A stretch of 64,000 nucleotides of DNA from an uncultured Roseburia sp. (GTDB lineage: Bacteria; Bacillota_A; Clostridia; Lachnospirales; Lachnospiraceae), in contig CAAEAE010000051.1 in assembly GCA_900753715.1 (NCBI GenBank), positions 1 to 64,000 on the forward strand. The letters run 5' to 3'. Of the stretch, positions 32,639 to 41,665 are shown piece after piece (within the stretch, counting starts at the first letter, position 1; each line of letters starts with the position of its first letter). A program made the position numbers and the translations under genes. Below the pieces are notes generated by a model, which was given only the letters and a program-made list of their open reading frames with translations, did not search any database and was not told the DNA's origin.

Positions 32639-32678
32639 CAATCATGAACAATTACCATATGAATTGGAGGTGTACGGA

Positions 32679-32942
32679 TTGGCTAACATTAAATCTGCAA
32701 AGAAAAGAATTTTAGTTTCTGAAACAAGAGCTGCTAGAAATAAATCTATCAGATCTGAGGTTAAGACTTCTATTAAGAAGGTTGAGGCTGCTGTAGCTGC
32801 TAACGATAAGGCCGCTGCTTCTGCTGCTTTAACAAACGCTGTCTCTGTTATCGAGAGCGCTTCTTCCAAGGGAGTTTACCACAAGAACAACGCTGGTAGA
32901 AAAGTTTCCCGTTTGACAAAACTTGTCAACACTTTAGCTTAA
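32679..32942 (+). CDS. rpsT: 30S ribosomal protein S20
   Basis: An 87-residue S20, which binds 16S rRNA in the body of the small subunit. ANIKSAKKRI at the start and GVYHKNNAGRKVSRLTKLVN at the end are diagnostic. The start is TTG 32679 (GGAGG 6-8 nt upstream); translation there gives the normal family N-terminus after Met, whereas the upstream in-frame ATG at 32664 overlaps the ribosome binding site. TTG starts are well known for S20 and limit its synthesis. It is a single-gene unit with its own promoter and terminator. Confidence 0.96.
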   Translation: MANIKSAKKRILVSETRAARNKSIRSEVKTSIKKVEAAVAANDKAAASAALTNAVSVIESASSKGVYHKNNAGRKVSRLTKLVNTLA

Positions 32943-32978
32943 TTATAATAAGAACGCAGCCTTAACCCAGCTGCTAAC

Positions 32979-33013
32979 AAAAAAGGCCAGCACCGTCATG
33001 CTGGTCTTTTTTT
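32979..33013 (+). terminator. rpsT terminator
   Basis: GGCCAGCA / TGCTGGTC stem with a CCGTCA loop followed by T7. Confidence 0.9.
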
Positions 33014-33062
33014 GCGTACCCCGCGGAGAAGAAGTTTCTGCTTCGCATACCGCATCACGCAA

Positions 33063-33103
33063 CCTGCTAAAGCAGGCGCAAGTGTGCGTCAATCGCACAC
33101 TTG
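33063..33103. repeat. Two adjacent perfect hairpins between rpsT and holA
   Basis: CCTGCT-AA-AGCAGG (33063-33076) and CAAGTGTGCG-TCAAT-CGCACACTTG (33079-33103), both perfect. Neither is followed by a T-run, so they are not simple terminators. They lie 23 nt beyond the holA stop on the minus strand. Confidence 0.6.
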
Positions 33104-33125
33104 ATTCGCCTTGCAGCAGCTCCGC

Positions 33126-34109
33126 TCATGCGCTTCTGCTGTATTTCATCAGAAATATCTCCACCGCCATCTGGTCATTCATCCTGCCGGTCTTGACCGC
33201 TTCCTCCAAATCAACACCATCCCGCAATGCCTGTTTTAACTGCTCCATCGAAAATCCCTTCGCCTGGCTTACGTTGCGCCGCACGGCAAACGGCGGAATT
33301 CCTGCAATCTTTGCCATTGATGCCTGATCCATCCCTCTCGCGGACATATCTCTTACATTCAAAAGAATCTGAAACTGTCTTGAAATCAGATACATGATAC
33401 GCATCGACGGTTCCTTTAACGTTAAAAGGTCGTAATAAAGGTCAAGCGCTTTTCTCTGGTTGTGCTCCGCAATCGCATTCACCATCTCAAATATCTTGTT
33501 CTGTGTCTGCTCGGTGGCAATCGCTTCCACGTCCGCCGCCTCTATCACGGGACGTCCCATCGTATAACAGATGAGCTTTTCTAACTCTCTGTCAATGTTC
33601 CCCATATCGGTTCCGGTCTTCGATAAAAAAAGCTGCATCACAGAGCCAGTGATATTCTTTCCCTCTTTCTTTAATCGCGAAAGAATCCAGCGCGTCAGAA
33701 GTTCTTCCGTCTGCGTGGCAAATTCCACCACTTTTCCGGTCTTCTGCACTGCCTTATAGCATTTTGAGCGCTTGTCAACCTCATCCTCCACAAAAATAAA
33801 ATGCGTGGTAGACGGAGTCTTGGGCAGGTATTCCGCCAATCTCTCACAGGAATTTTTAAAAAATCCACTGTTTTCAATCAGAATCACTCTCTGTTCTGCA
33901 AAAAAAGGCAGCGTCTCAGCCAATTCGATGACCGCCTCCACATCCGTCTCCTTCCCCTCGAATGCGGCAAAGTTCATGTTATCATCCGGCGCTGCCATCG
34001 CATTTTTTAACTTGTCCCGGTACTGTCTGCGCAGATATGCCTCCGGACCATAGAGCAGATATGCTGTTTTTAATTGTCCTGTTTTAATATCTTCGTCAAT
34101 CGTTTTCAT
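33126..34109 (-). CDS. holA: DNA polymerase III subunit delta
   Basis: A 327-residue HolA, the clamp-loader subunit that opens the beta sliding clamp. The N-terminal AAA-like domain begins YLLYGPEAYLRRQYRDKL, followed by FFAEQRVILIENSGFF, VEDEVDKRSK and the lid/collar region (IFEMVNAIAEHNQRKALDLY, YLISRQFQILLNVRDM). Length and order are normal for Firmicutes. It starts 5 nt after the comEC stop, the usual comEC-holA arrangement. The gene upstream of rpsT across the intergenic hairpins is on the opposite strand; holA and rpsT are convergent. Confidence 0.93.
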   Translation of the reverse strand: MKTIDEDIKTGQLKTAYLLYGPEAYLRRQYRDKLKNAMAAPDDNMNFAAFEGKETDVEAVIELAETLPFFAEQRVILIENSGFFKNSCERLAEYLPKTPSTTHFIFVEDEVDKRSKCYKAVQKTGKVVEFATQTEELLTRWILSRLKKEGKNITGSVMQLFLSKTGTDMGNIDRELEKLICYTMGRPVIEAADVEAIATEQTQNKIFEMVNAIAEHNQRKALDLYYDLLTLKEPSMRIMYLISRQFQILLNVRDMSARGMDQASMAKIAGIPPFAVRRNVSQAKGFSMEQLKQALRDGVDLEEAVKTGRMNDQMAVEIFLMKYSRSA

Positions 34110-34114
34110 AGCAT

Positions 34115-36541
34115 TTATTTTACCACAGACGAACGGAAAACATCAAGCGGCTGTAAGTACTTTTCAACGACAAGCTCCTCCCCTTCTCTTGTAATGCGGA
34201 TTCTGCCGCTCTCCATCGTATAAAATATGGTACTGCCCGCGTCTTCCATATTCTCTACCGCTTTCGGTGCAGGGTGCCCATAGGAATTTTCCTTTGCACA
34301 GGAAACCACAGAAATCTCCGGTGCCACAGCCCTGAGATATTCCATGGAATTTGACCCGCCGGAGCCGTGGTGCGCCACCTTATAAAATTCTGCCTGACGG
34401 AGCTTCTTTTGTGAGAGAATCCTTCTCTCCTGCGCCTCTCCGACATCTCCTGTAAACAGCCCGGTAAATCCATTTTCCTCATAATAAAAGACCAGCGAAT
34501 TTCCATTCTTATCTGACGCCGTATTCTCTGCCCCCGGCGATATCAACTCTATCCGTGCGTCTCCAAGATGCAGAATATCTCCTGCCTTCCCATACACAAT
34601 ATTACTTCCCGCCTTTTTCGCGAGCGCACATAAATTTTCAAACGCCTCATCCCTCTCAATGTTTTCTGCCATGAGCAGATTGAAAACCGGATAGCCCTCC
34701 TCTAAAATTTCCATCAGGCCGGAAATATGGTCTGCATCCGTATGGCTCACCGCCCAGAAATCAATCTGACGGATTCCCTTTGCCTTTAAAAACGGCATGA
34801 TTCGATACTCCCCGACTTTCGACACATTGCTGCTCCCTCCATCTACAAACATCGTTATTCCATTTTCCGTCTGTAAAAAGATTCCGTCCCCCTGTCCGAC
34901 ATCAAGCACGTCGAGTTCAAATCCGCCGTTTCCGTGGAACAAAAGGCAAAACAACAACGCCGCTCCGCCGGCAAACAGCCGGACATTTAAAGTTCTTCCG
35001 GTATCTTTTACTTTCTTTTGTCTGTAAAGACAGGATGCAAGAAAAAGCAGCAAAAGATAATACCCTGCCATCTTCCACACCGGCGGCTGTCCGCAGATAT
35101 AAACAGCCCCCGGCAGACTGCCAACTCCTTTACAGACTGTCTCATACCAGTTTAAAATCACCTGGCAGAAAAAAAGCGGCAGTTTTGCCAGTTCTGGCAA
35201 AACTAATCCCAAAAGTCCGCCCACAATTCCAAGATACAAAAGCAGTGCCATAAACGGTAGTACCATGAGATTAGCAAAAATTCCATATGTCGGCTGTTCA
35301 TAGTAATACCACGCCACAAGCGGTATCGTTGCAAGCTGGATGGCAGCACTTACGCCAAGCGTATCCAAAAAACTGCCTGCGATTCTTTTTAAAACTCTTT
35401 TTTCTCCACCCTTTTGTTTCTCCAGAAATCCTCCGAGATACACGACACCGGTCACTGCCGCAAAAGAGAGCAGAAATCCGGCATAAAACAAAATGGCCGG
35501 ATTTTCCCAGGTCAAAGCCAGCGCCGCCGCAGAGAGTGCGCTGAGTGAATCATAGCTTCTTCCAAACACTCCTGCAAGTAACATCAGAAAAAACATCAAC
35601 AGCGCCCGGTTCACAGAGGTCCCCATTCCGACCATGCCTCCATAGCCTGCCATAAGAATTCCTGCTCCCATCCCTGCCACAGCATATCCCGCTCCAAGTT
35701 TCCTTAAAATCTGATACAGGCTCATTCCTATGACTGAAATATGTAGTCCGGATATTGCTAAGATATGCGAAATTCCGGTTTTCTGATAAAGTTTTTTCTC
35801 CTCTTTCTCAAGAATACTTTTATCTCCCAAAACCATCGTGGTAAGAACGCCCGCCTGTCCTTCCTCCAACTCTTCCGCATACACCTCCGCTATTTTACTG
35901 CGAAGGGAAAAGAGCCACTCTAAGACAGCATCCGCCTCTCCATGCTCAGAAAGAATCTGCGCGTCTTTTATCTTAAAATCAATGCCTCGCGACCAATAAT
36001 AAGTTTTTGCATCAAAATTTCCTTCATTCGATGCACCTTTCCAATATTCTGCTGTTCCATTTAATACAAGGGTTTTGCCGAGCTTATAGGAATCTTTCCC
36101 GACACAGACAATCACCTGATTGCACGGCACTGTTTTGTTTGATGCAGTGCCCTTTGACCCTCCTGCTTCGTCTTGTCTTTGCACATAGCAGGATGTTAGA
36201 TAATAAAGATATTGATAATTTTTATATTCCTTTGAAACCAGTCTTCCCTGCACACTCACCCGTGCTCCATCCGGTATTTCCTGCAAATATGTCTGCCGAA
36301 ATGTCTCTGCGGCATGATACCGCAGATTTCCAAAGAAAATTGCCGCTGTGATTTCCAGAAAAACCACCGCTGCATATAACCACCTTTTTGTTCCAAGAAA
36401 GGTGTATCCCGTACAGCCCATCAAAAGGACTGCTGCCGCTGTCACCAGATACCAGGTGCCCCCATACGCACCGAACAGGATTCCAAGTAAAAATCCTGCT
36501 GCAATCCGGCACAGAGGTCTTTTCCATACCCCCAAATTCAC
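34115..36541 (-). CDS. comEC: ComEC/Rec2-type DNA uptake channel
   Basis: An 808-residue membrane protein that moves single-stranded DNA into the cell during competence. The N-terminal part has membrane helices and an OB-like soluble region (about 60-200). The central competence domain contains EEGQAGVLTTMVLGDKSIL and ISHILAISGLHISVIGMSLY. The C-terminal metallo-beta-lactamase-like domain (about 545-780) includes DVLDVGQGDGIFLQ, VSHTDADHISGL and KVAHHGSGGSNSMEYL. Length is normal and the gene looks intact. It starts within the last codons of the GerMN gene (4-nt overlap). Natural competence has rarely been shown in Clostridia, so function is inferred. Confidence 0.93.
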   Translation of the reverse strand: MNLGVWKRPLCRIAAGFLLGILFGAYGGTWYLVTAAAVLLMGCTGYTFLGTKRWLYAAVVFLEITAAIFFGNLRYHAAETFRQTYLQEIPDGARVSVQGRLVSKEYKNYQYLYYLTSCYVQRQDEAGGSKGTASNKTVPCNQVIVCVGKDSYKLGKTLVLNGTAEYWKGASNEGNFDAKTYYWSRGIDFKIKDAQILSEHGEADAVLEWLFSLRSKIAEVYAEELEEGQAGVLTTMVLGDKSILEKEEKKLYQKTGISHILAISGLHISVIGMSLYQILRKLGAGYAVAGMGAGILMAGYGGMVGMGTSVNRALLMFFLMLLAGVFGRSYDSLSALSAAALALTWENPAILFYAGFLLSFAAVTGVVYLGGFLEKQKGGEKRVLKRIAGSFLDTLGVSAAIQLATIPLVAWYYYEQPTYGIFANLMVLPFMALLLYLGIVGGLLGLVLPELAKLPLFFCQVILNWYETVCKGVGSLPGAVYICGQPPVWKMAGYYLLLLFLASCLYRQKKVKDTGRTLNVRLFAGGAALLFCLLFHGNGGFELDVLDVGQGDGIFLQTENGITMFVDGGSSNVSKVGEYRIMPFLKAKGIRQIDFWAVSHTDADHISGLMEILEEGYPVFNLLMAENIERDEAFENLCALAKKAGSNIVYGKAGDILHLGDARIELISPGAENTASDKNGNSLVFYYEENGFTGLFTGDVGEAQERRILSQKKLRQAEFYKVAHHGSGGSNSMEYLRAVAPEISVVSCAKENSYGHPAPKAVENMEDAGSTIFYTMESGRIRITREGEELVVEKYLQPLDVFRSSVVK

Positions 36542-37500
36542 TCCTCCTCTGTTGTCGTATCTCCCTCAACGGATTCTGTCTCTTTCACATAACTTAAATC
36601 CCGCTCATACATATCGGACAGCTTATAACTGTCACGGTAAACTCCGCTCGTATCTCCATTCACGGAAATCTGTACTTTATTGATATTCGGAATTTCTGTC
36701 AGTGAATCTACGATTGCATAAATCACAACTGATTCATTCACCGCATAATCCTGATTGCGGAAATTATCATCCAGATTCACATAGCAGACCCCATCCACCA
36801 CCGAAATATTCACCAGACGCGTTCCCTTTGGAATTACTGATTTTGCGCCTGCAATCTCCGGTCCGTCAAGAAGCTGTTCCATCACAAGTTTATCGATAGA
36901 CATATTACTACTGTAGTATACATCCTGCCGCACTTCCTTGATAAGTGCATCTCCGGTCTCGTTGGAAAAATAAAGTGTTACATTCGTATTCTGAATCGAG
37001 TTAATCTGCTCTCCGGGATTTTCAATAAAGCTGTCCTCATACATCACGCCCACAATACCGCCGTCACGGTCAGTAAGCGGCATTCCGTCCACATAAAACG
37101 TCACACAGTTAATCCCTGCTATCTGCGTCATCGTCCGAACCACAGCCGCACGGCATAAAACCTCTTCCACGGCATTCATCGTACTGTAATTTGCATCAAA
37201 GTACACCGTTAAGAGCGAGCCCTCCAGACGATAATCCAAAACCTTGACATCCCCCGGAATCGTCTTTCTGCACTCTACTTCCTCCGGCTCTGTGCTTAAC
37301 GCATTTAATAGCTCCGGTATCAGTTCCTCACGGTCCGTACTTTCCGGTTCATAAGGCACATTAACAATCTTGGTCTTTTCTTTATTCAGATATTCAATAT
37401 GATAGGCACTGTCTGTGGTCTCTTCATTACAGCCTGCCACAAATCCGAGAAGAAGCAGAAAGAAACAAAGTGACAGCATTTTTTTTATCTGATTGCCCAT
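36538..37500 (-). CDS. GerMN-domain lipoprotein
   Basis: A 320-residue lipoprotein: a basic N-terminus, hydrophobic segment and lipobox LLGFVAGC (lipidated Cys at about 24). Two GerMN repeats follow: about 75-165 (LEGSLLTVYFDANYSTMNAV with the VEEVLCRAAVVRTMTQI helix) and about 185-290 (NVTLYFSNETGDALIKEV, VSVVDGVCYVNLDD-like strand and VYAIVDSLTEIPNI). GerM proteins act in sporulation and germination at the spore envelope, and are also linked to two-component operons in vegetative cells. Here the gene follows the WalK-like kinase by 17 nt, as YycH/YycI-type accessory lipoproteins often do. Its exact role is unknown. Confidence 0.88.
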   Translation of the reverse strand: MGNQIKKMLSLCFFLLLLGFVAGCNEETTDSAYHIEYLNKEKTKIVNVPYEPESTDREELIPELLNALSTEPEEVECRKTIPGDVKVLDYRLEGSLLTVYFDANYSTMNAVEEVLCRAAVVRTMTQIAGINCVTFYVDGMPLTDRDGGIVGVMYEDSFIENPGEQINSIQNTNVTLYFSNETGDALIKEVRQDVYYSSNMSIDKLVMEQLLDGPEIAGAKSVIPKGTRLVNISVVDGVCYVNLDDNFRNQDYAVNESVVIYAIVDSLTEIPNINKVQISVNGDTSGVYRDSYKLSDMYERDLSYVKETESVEGDTTTEEE

Positions 37501-37517
37501 ATGTTCTCTCCTCTTTT

Positions 37518-38960
37518 CTATCCGATATATTTTAACGGGATACGCACATTAAAAATCGTGCCTTCTCCCTCCGTGCTGAATGCTTTGATTGCACCTCTGT
37601 GCATCAGCACTGCATTTCTGGTAATCGCAAGTCCCAGTCCTGTTCCGCCGATTTCCCTCGAGTGAGACTTATCTACCCGGTAAAAACGTTCATAAATATG
37701 CTCTAACGAACTTTCCGGGATACCGATTCCGGAATCCTCAACCTTCAGATAAAAATACTGATGGTCTGCATTTAGGGAAACATGAACCCATCCTTCCGGT
37801 TTGTTATACTTGATGGCATTCTCTATCAGATTGGTAAATGCCAGCGTAATTTTGACTTCATCCACATCCGCGCTTACCGGCCGGAAACTCTCCAATACCA
37901 GTTCTACCTTCTGTTTGTCCGCAATCGGTTTTAAGCGTTTTAAAATCTGCTCTAACAGTTCATTGATATTGACATTGGAAAGATTCAAATCTCCTGCCGA
38001 CTTATCCATTTTTACCAGGGAAAGCAGGTCGTTGATAATCTTTGTCTCTCGGTCCACTTCATTTCCGATATCTGCCATAAACTCCTTGTACAGCTCTATC
38101 GGTGCATCTCCCATACTATTGATGGAATCTGCCAACACCTTCATGGAAGTAAGCGGTGTCTTTAACTCATGTGACACATTTGACACAAACTCCTGTCTGG
38201 AATCGTCAAGCACTTTCATCCTGCCAAGCATCCGGTTAAAATTCTCACAAATCTGAATCGTCTCCGTATAGTCATTAATTTCTAACGCATCCTCACCATA
38301 TCCGGTCTGAATCATCTCAATCGACTTTGACATCTTATGAAATGGCTTTACAAGCTGTCCCGCTACAAGAACACCGAAAAAAATAACAATAAACGTACAA
38401 ATCATTTCTATTACAAGTGTATTTGTCGCAAGATAAGAAAGATTCAGTTGAATACTGTCTGTGGAAACACTCACAAGCATCACGCCAAGAATATGCGCAT
38501 CTTCTCCCGCAGGTCTATTCTCTGTCAGAGGAATTGCCAGTTCAATGTAGTGATTCTGTGCATCGTACTTTGTGATTTCTTCCCCGTAATAGCTTTGAAT
38601 CACTTTCTCGGAAATGATGGTCTTTCCCTCATCGAGCGAGTAGGTATCTTTGACAATATGAAATTCATCATCAATAATCATGATACGCCCATCATAAATA
38701 GTAGAAAGCTGTTCTAACTGCGCATCGATATTTGAACCTGTCATATTGTTGATATAATCATTGGAAACAATCTGATTGGCGAGAATCTTCGCCTGACTTA
38801 AGATTTCACTTGTGCGGATGGAAATTGCACGGCTCTCATAGGAACCGAGCATTCCACTTCGCAGCAACACCCCCGGAATCACTCCGATTAGAATAAACAG
38901 AAGCATCAGTCTGAATTTCAGACTTTTTGCAAAATTAGTTATTTTTTTGAACTTATTCAT
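37518..38960 (-). CDS. Sensor histidine kinase, WalK/PhoR-like
   Basis: A 480-residue kinase. Two membrane helices (about 12-33 and 178-200) flank an extracytoplasmic Cache-like sensor of about 140 residues. HAMP follows (about 200-250), then HisKA with FVSNVSHELKTPLTSMKVL (phospho-His), and the HATPase with NLIENAIKYN, DSGIGIPE and GGTGLGLAIT. The open frame reaches 39008, overlapping the regulator gene; ATG 38960 with AAGGTG upstream is 12 nt clear of it and begins MNKFKKITNF just before the first helix. It forms a pair with the OmpR-type regulator and precedes a GerMN lipoprotein. Signal unknown; control of cell-envelope genes is likely by analogy. Confidence 0.9.
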   Translation of the reverse strand: MNKFKKITNFAKSLKFRLMLLFILIGVIPGVLLRSGMLGSYESRAISIRTSEILSQAKILANQIVSNDYINNMTGSNIDAQLEQLSTIYDGRIMIIDDEFHIVKDTYSLDEGKTIISEKVIQSYYGEEITKYDAQNHYIELAIPLTENRPAGEDAHILGVMLVSVSTDSIQLNLSYLATNTLVIEMICTFIVIFFGVLVAGQLVKPFHKMSKSIEMIQTGYGEDALEINDYTETIQICENFNRMLGRMKVLDDSRQEFVSNVSHELKTPLTSMKVLADSINSMGDAPIELYKEFMADIGNEVDRETKIINDLLSLVKMDKSAGDLNLSNVNINELLEQILKRLKPIADKQKVELVLESFRPVSADVDEVKITLAFTNLIENAIKYNKPEGWVHVSLNADHQYFYLKVEDSGIGIPESSLEHIYERFYRVDKSHSREIGGTGLGLAITRNAVLMHRGAIKAFSTEGEGTIFNVRIPLKYIG

Positions 38961-38971
38961 AAATCTGCACC

Positions 38972-39667
38972 TTACGAATTCTTCGCGTAATAATATCCGA
39001 CACCCCATTTGGTATGCACATACTTAGGCTCACTCGGATTGCTCTCAATCTTTTCCCGCAGGCGGCGGACATGAACATCTACCGTCCGCACATCTCCCGG
39101 ATACTCATATCCCCATACCAGATTGAGCAGATTCTCTCTGCTGTAGACCTTGTTCTGATTTGTTACTAAAAGTTCTAATAAATCAAATTCTTTTGCCGTT
39201 AAGTTTACCTCTTTGCCAAGGATGAATAATCTCCGGCTCTCACAGTCTAACCTTAAGTCTCCCGACTCAATAATCTTCGAATTCTCCTGTTTTGGCTGGC
39301 TTCCCGCGGTACGCCGCATGATTGCCTTGATTCTTGCTTTGACCTCTAAGATATTAAACGGTTTCGTAATATAATCATCTGCCCCGTATTCAAGACCGAG
39401 GATTTTGTCCATGTCATCGCCCTTTGCGGTCAGCATTACAATCGGCATATTCGAGAATTCACGAATATGCTGGCACACTTCAAATCCATCCATTTTGGGC
39501 AGCATAATATCTAACAATACCATGTCATAATTATTTTCGGTTGCAAGCTTTAACGCTTCCTCCCCGTCATATGCGCAATCCACTTCCATCCCGTCCTGTT
39601 CAAGACTAAAGCGGATTCCCTTTACAATTAATTTTTCATCATCTACAACAAGAACCTTCTTTGCCAT
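38972..39667 (-). CDS. OmpR-family response regulator, WalR-like
   Basis: A 231-residue regulator. The receiver domain has DDEK acidic residues, phospho-Asp in MVLLDIMLPKMDG, LTAKGD and YITKPF. The C-terminal winged-helix DNA-binding domain is full (NLTAKEFDLLELLVTNQNKV, TVDVHVRRLREKIE, VHTKWGVGYYY). Sequence is close to the WalR/PhoP group. It is directly followed by its kinase gene and starts 1 nt after the comEA stop, so this two-component system is transcribed from upstream of comEA or from an internal promoter. Confidence 0.92.
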   Translation of the reverse strand: MAKKVLVVDDEKLIVKGIRFSLEQDGMEVDCAYDGEEALKLATENNYDMVLLDIMLPKMDGFEVCQHIREFSNMPIVMLTAKGDDMDKILGLEYGADDYITKPFNILEVKARIKAIMRRTAGSQPKQENSKIIESGDLRLDCESRRLFILGKEVNLTAKEFDLLELLVTNQNKVYSRENLLNLVWGYEYPGDVRTVDVHVRRLREKIESNPSEPKYVHTKWGVGYYYAKNS

Positions 39668-39668
39668 C

Positions 39669-40340
39669 TCACTTCACCTTTATACTGTCTTTGACCCGAT
39701 TAAATACGCCCTCTTTGATTCCCTCTACATTCATAAGTTCTTCAACAGACGCAAAACTACCGTGTTCTGCCCGGTAGGAAACAATCTTCTCCGCTTTGCT
39801 CTGACCGATTCCCGGCAGCGTCATAAGTTCCTCAATTCCGGCAGTATTCAAATTCACTTTTCCATCTGAAATCTCTGCCGTCTCTGCACCGCCACCCACA
39901 AAAACACCTTCTGCTGCTTCCTCTTTGGTGGGAATCCATATCATCTGTCCGTCGGTAACCATCTCCGCCTGGTTTACTGCTTTGTTCTCTGCCTCTGCAA
40001 GCATCCCTCCGGCAGCCATGAGAGCCTCATAGACCCGGCTTCCCTCCGACAGAAAATAAACTCCCGGAGCCGTCACCGCTCCACATACATACACATAACA
40101 GCCGGATACCGTCTCCTCTTTTTCTTCTGTCATCCAGCTTTCTTCTGTGGTATCTTCCCCCTCGGTCTGATTTTTCTCTGTCTCCGGGGTTTCTAAATAA
40201 ACAGCTTCTTTTCTTCCACATCCCATCTGTAATAAACCCGCAGACATCAAAACAAAGAGCATAAACCTGATTTGCCCGCTCTTTGTTTTCTTCTGATATG
40301 TCGGAATAAGCTTTTTTAATTTTGTTTGATTCATCTGCAT
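39669..40340 (-). CDS. comEA: ComEA-like SLBB/helix-hairpin-helix DNA-binding protein
   Basis: A 223-residue membrane-anchored protein. The N-terminal hydrophobic stretch (FMLFVLMSAGLLQMGCG) has a lipobox-like end, so it may be a lipoprotein. An acidic linker is followed by an SLBB domain (GCYVYVCGAVTAPGVYFLSE, about 80-140) and two helix-hairpin-helix motifs (NLNTAGIEELMTLPGIGQSK and SFASVEELMNVEGIKEGVFN). ComEA binds incoming double-stranded DNA and hands it to ComEC, which is encoded 3 kb downstream on the same strand. A sigma-A promoter lies 49 nt upstream. Confidence 0.9.
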   Translation of the reverse strand: MQMNQTKLKKLIPTYQKKTKSGQIRFMLFVLMSAGLLQMGCGRKEAVYLETPETEKNQTEGEDTTEESWMTEEKEETVSGCYVYVCGAVTAPGVYFLSEGSRVYEALMAAGGMLAEAENKAVNQAEMVTDGQMIWIPTKEEAAEGVFVGGGAETAEISDGKVNLNTAGIEELMTLPGIGQSKAEKIVSYRAEHGSFASVEELMNVEGIKEGVFNRVKDSIKVK

Positions 40341-40388
40341 TCTTCCTCACCTTTTCCGGCGAAGAAGTCCTCAATGCCTGTTATTTCT

Positions 40389-40417
40389 ATTTTAACGGAC
40401 TTTGCGGGTTATGACAA
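40389..40417 (-). promoter_or_regulatory. Promoter upstream of comEA and the two-component genes
   Basis: TTGTCA (40417-40412), 17 nt, TAAAAT (40394-40389) on the minus strand. Confidence 0.65.
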
Positions 40418-40466
40418 GAGAATTTAAAAATATTTTTCTGTATTTCATCAAAGTTTTTGGTTCTGA

Positions 40467-41660
40467 CTATAGATTTTTTAAAACGTTATTTAATTTTTCA
40501 ATCATTTCATCGACATGCTCTTTTTCGATAATAAGCGGCGGCACAAACCGAAGGACATTGCTTCCTGCCGTAATGACAATTAATCCCTCCCCGAGTGCCT
40601 TTGACGCCACCTGTCCGACCGGTTTCTCGCAGACAACGCCCTGCATCAGACCAAGTCCGCGTCTTGCAGTCAGGAAATCATAAGAAGCCACCAGCTTATC
40701 GAGCTGCTCTTCCCAGTAAGGCGCAATTTCTTTTACGTGCTCTGTTATTTTGTCACGCTCCATAATTTCAAGAACCTTATTGACAGCTGCTCCCACAAAC
40801 GGATTGCCGCCGTAGGTTGTTCCGTGGTCTCCAGGTGCAAGTGACTTGTCTGCGACACGCTGTGTCATAAGAAAAGCCCCCACCGGAACGCCACAGCCAA
40901 GTGCCTTTGCGCTTGTCATAATATCCGGTTTCACGCCATAATGCTGCCATGCGAACATTTCTCCGGTACGTCCCATTCCGCACTGGATTTCATCCAAAAT
41001 AAGCAGAATATCATGCTCATCGCAGAGTGCGCGCACCCCTTTCATAAATTCTTCCGTAGCAGGATAAATTCCGCCTTCTCCCTGTACGGTCTCAAACAAA
41101 ATGGCACAGGTTTTCTCATTAATCAGTGCTTTCACACTCTCCAAATCATTGAATTTTGCAAACCGTACTCCCGGCATCAACGGCTCAAACGGTTCCTGAT
41201 AATGATGGTTTCCGGTCACAGACAATGCTCCAAGGCTTCTTCCGTGAAACGAATGTTCCATCGCAATGATTTCATGTCCGGCATGCCCGTCTCTGGTATA
41301 AGCGTATTTCTTTGCCGCTTTGATGGCGCCCTCGATGGCTTCCGTTCCGCTGTTGGTGAAAAATACGCGGTCCATTTCACTGGCACGAAGCACACGCTTT
41401 GCCGCATTCATAATCGGCACATTATAGTAAAGATTCGAGGTGTGCATCAGCGCATCCACCTGCTGTTTTAGGGCATCCTTGTATTCCTCATTGCTGTATC
41501 CAAGCGCCTCGACTGCGATTCCTGCCGCAAAATCAAGATATTTTTTCCCATCCGTATCATAAAGATACACACCCTCTCCGTGGTCTAGTACCAGCGGGAA
41601 ACGGTTATAGGTATGAAGCAGGCTCTCCTCTGCTCCGTTGATGTAATCCTGTTTTTCCAT
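40467..41660 (-). CDS. argD: Acetylornithine aminotransferase
   Basis: A 397-residue class III PLP-dependent aminotransferase converting N-acetylglutamate semialdehyde to N-acetylornithine. Markers: YLYDTDGKKYLDFAAGIAVE, FFTNSGTEAIEGAIKAAKKY, LILDEIQCGMGRTGEMFAWQ and the PLP-lysine region MTSAKALGCGVPVGAFL. Length is normal. It is the last gene of the arginine operon, 5 nt after argB. It starts at ATG 41660. The gap to the comEA promoter (about 50 nt) shows no clear terminator. Confidence 0.95.
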   Translation of the reverse strand: MEKQDYINGAEESLLHTYNRFPLVLDHGEGVYLYDTDGKKYLDFAAGIAVEALGYSNEEYKDALKQQVDALMHTSNLYYNVPIMNAAKRVLRASEMDRVFFTNSGTEAIEGAIKAAKKYAYTRDGHAGHEIIAMEHSFHGRSLGALSVTGNHHYQEPFEPLMPGVRFAKFNDLESVKALINEKTCAILFETVQGEGGIYPATEEFMKGVRALCDEHDILLILDEIQCGMGRTGEMFAWQHYGVKPDIMTSAKALGCGVPVGAFLMTQRVADKSLAPGDHGTTYGGNPFVGAAVNKVLEIMERDKITEHVKEIAPYWEEQLDKLVASYDFLTARRGLGLMQGVVCEKPVGQVASKALGEGLIVITAGSNVLRFVPPLIIEKEHVDEMIEKLNNVLKNL

Positions 41661-41665
41661 ACTGT

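Noticed and set aside
40941..41471. 176-codon plus-strand open frame
   Set aside because: Antisense to argD, no signals for expression.
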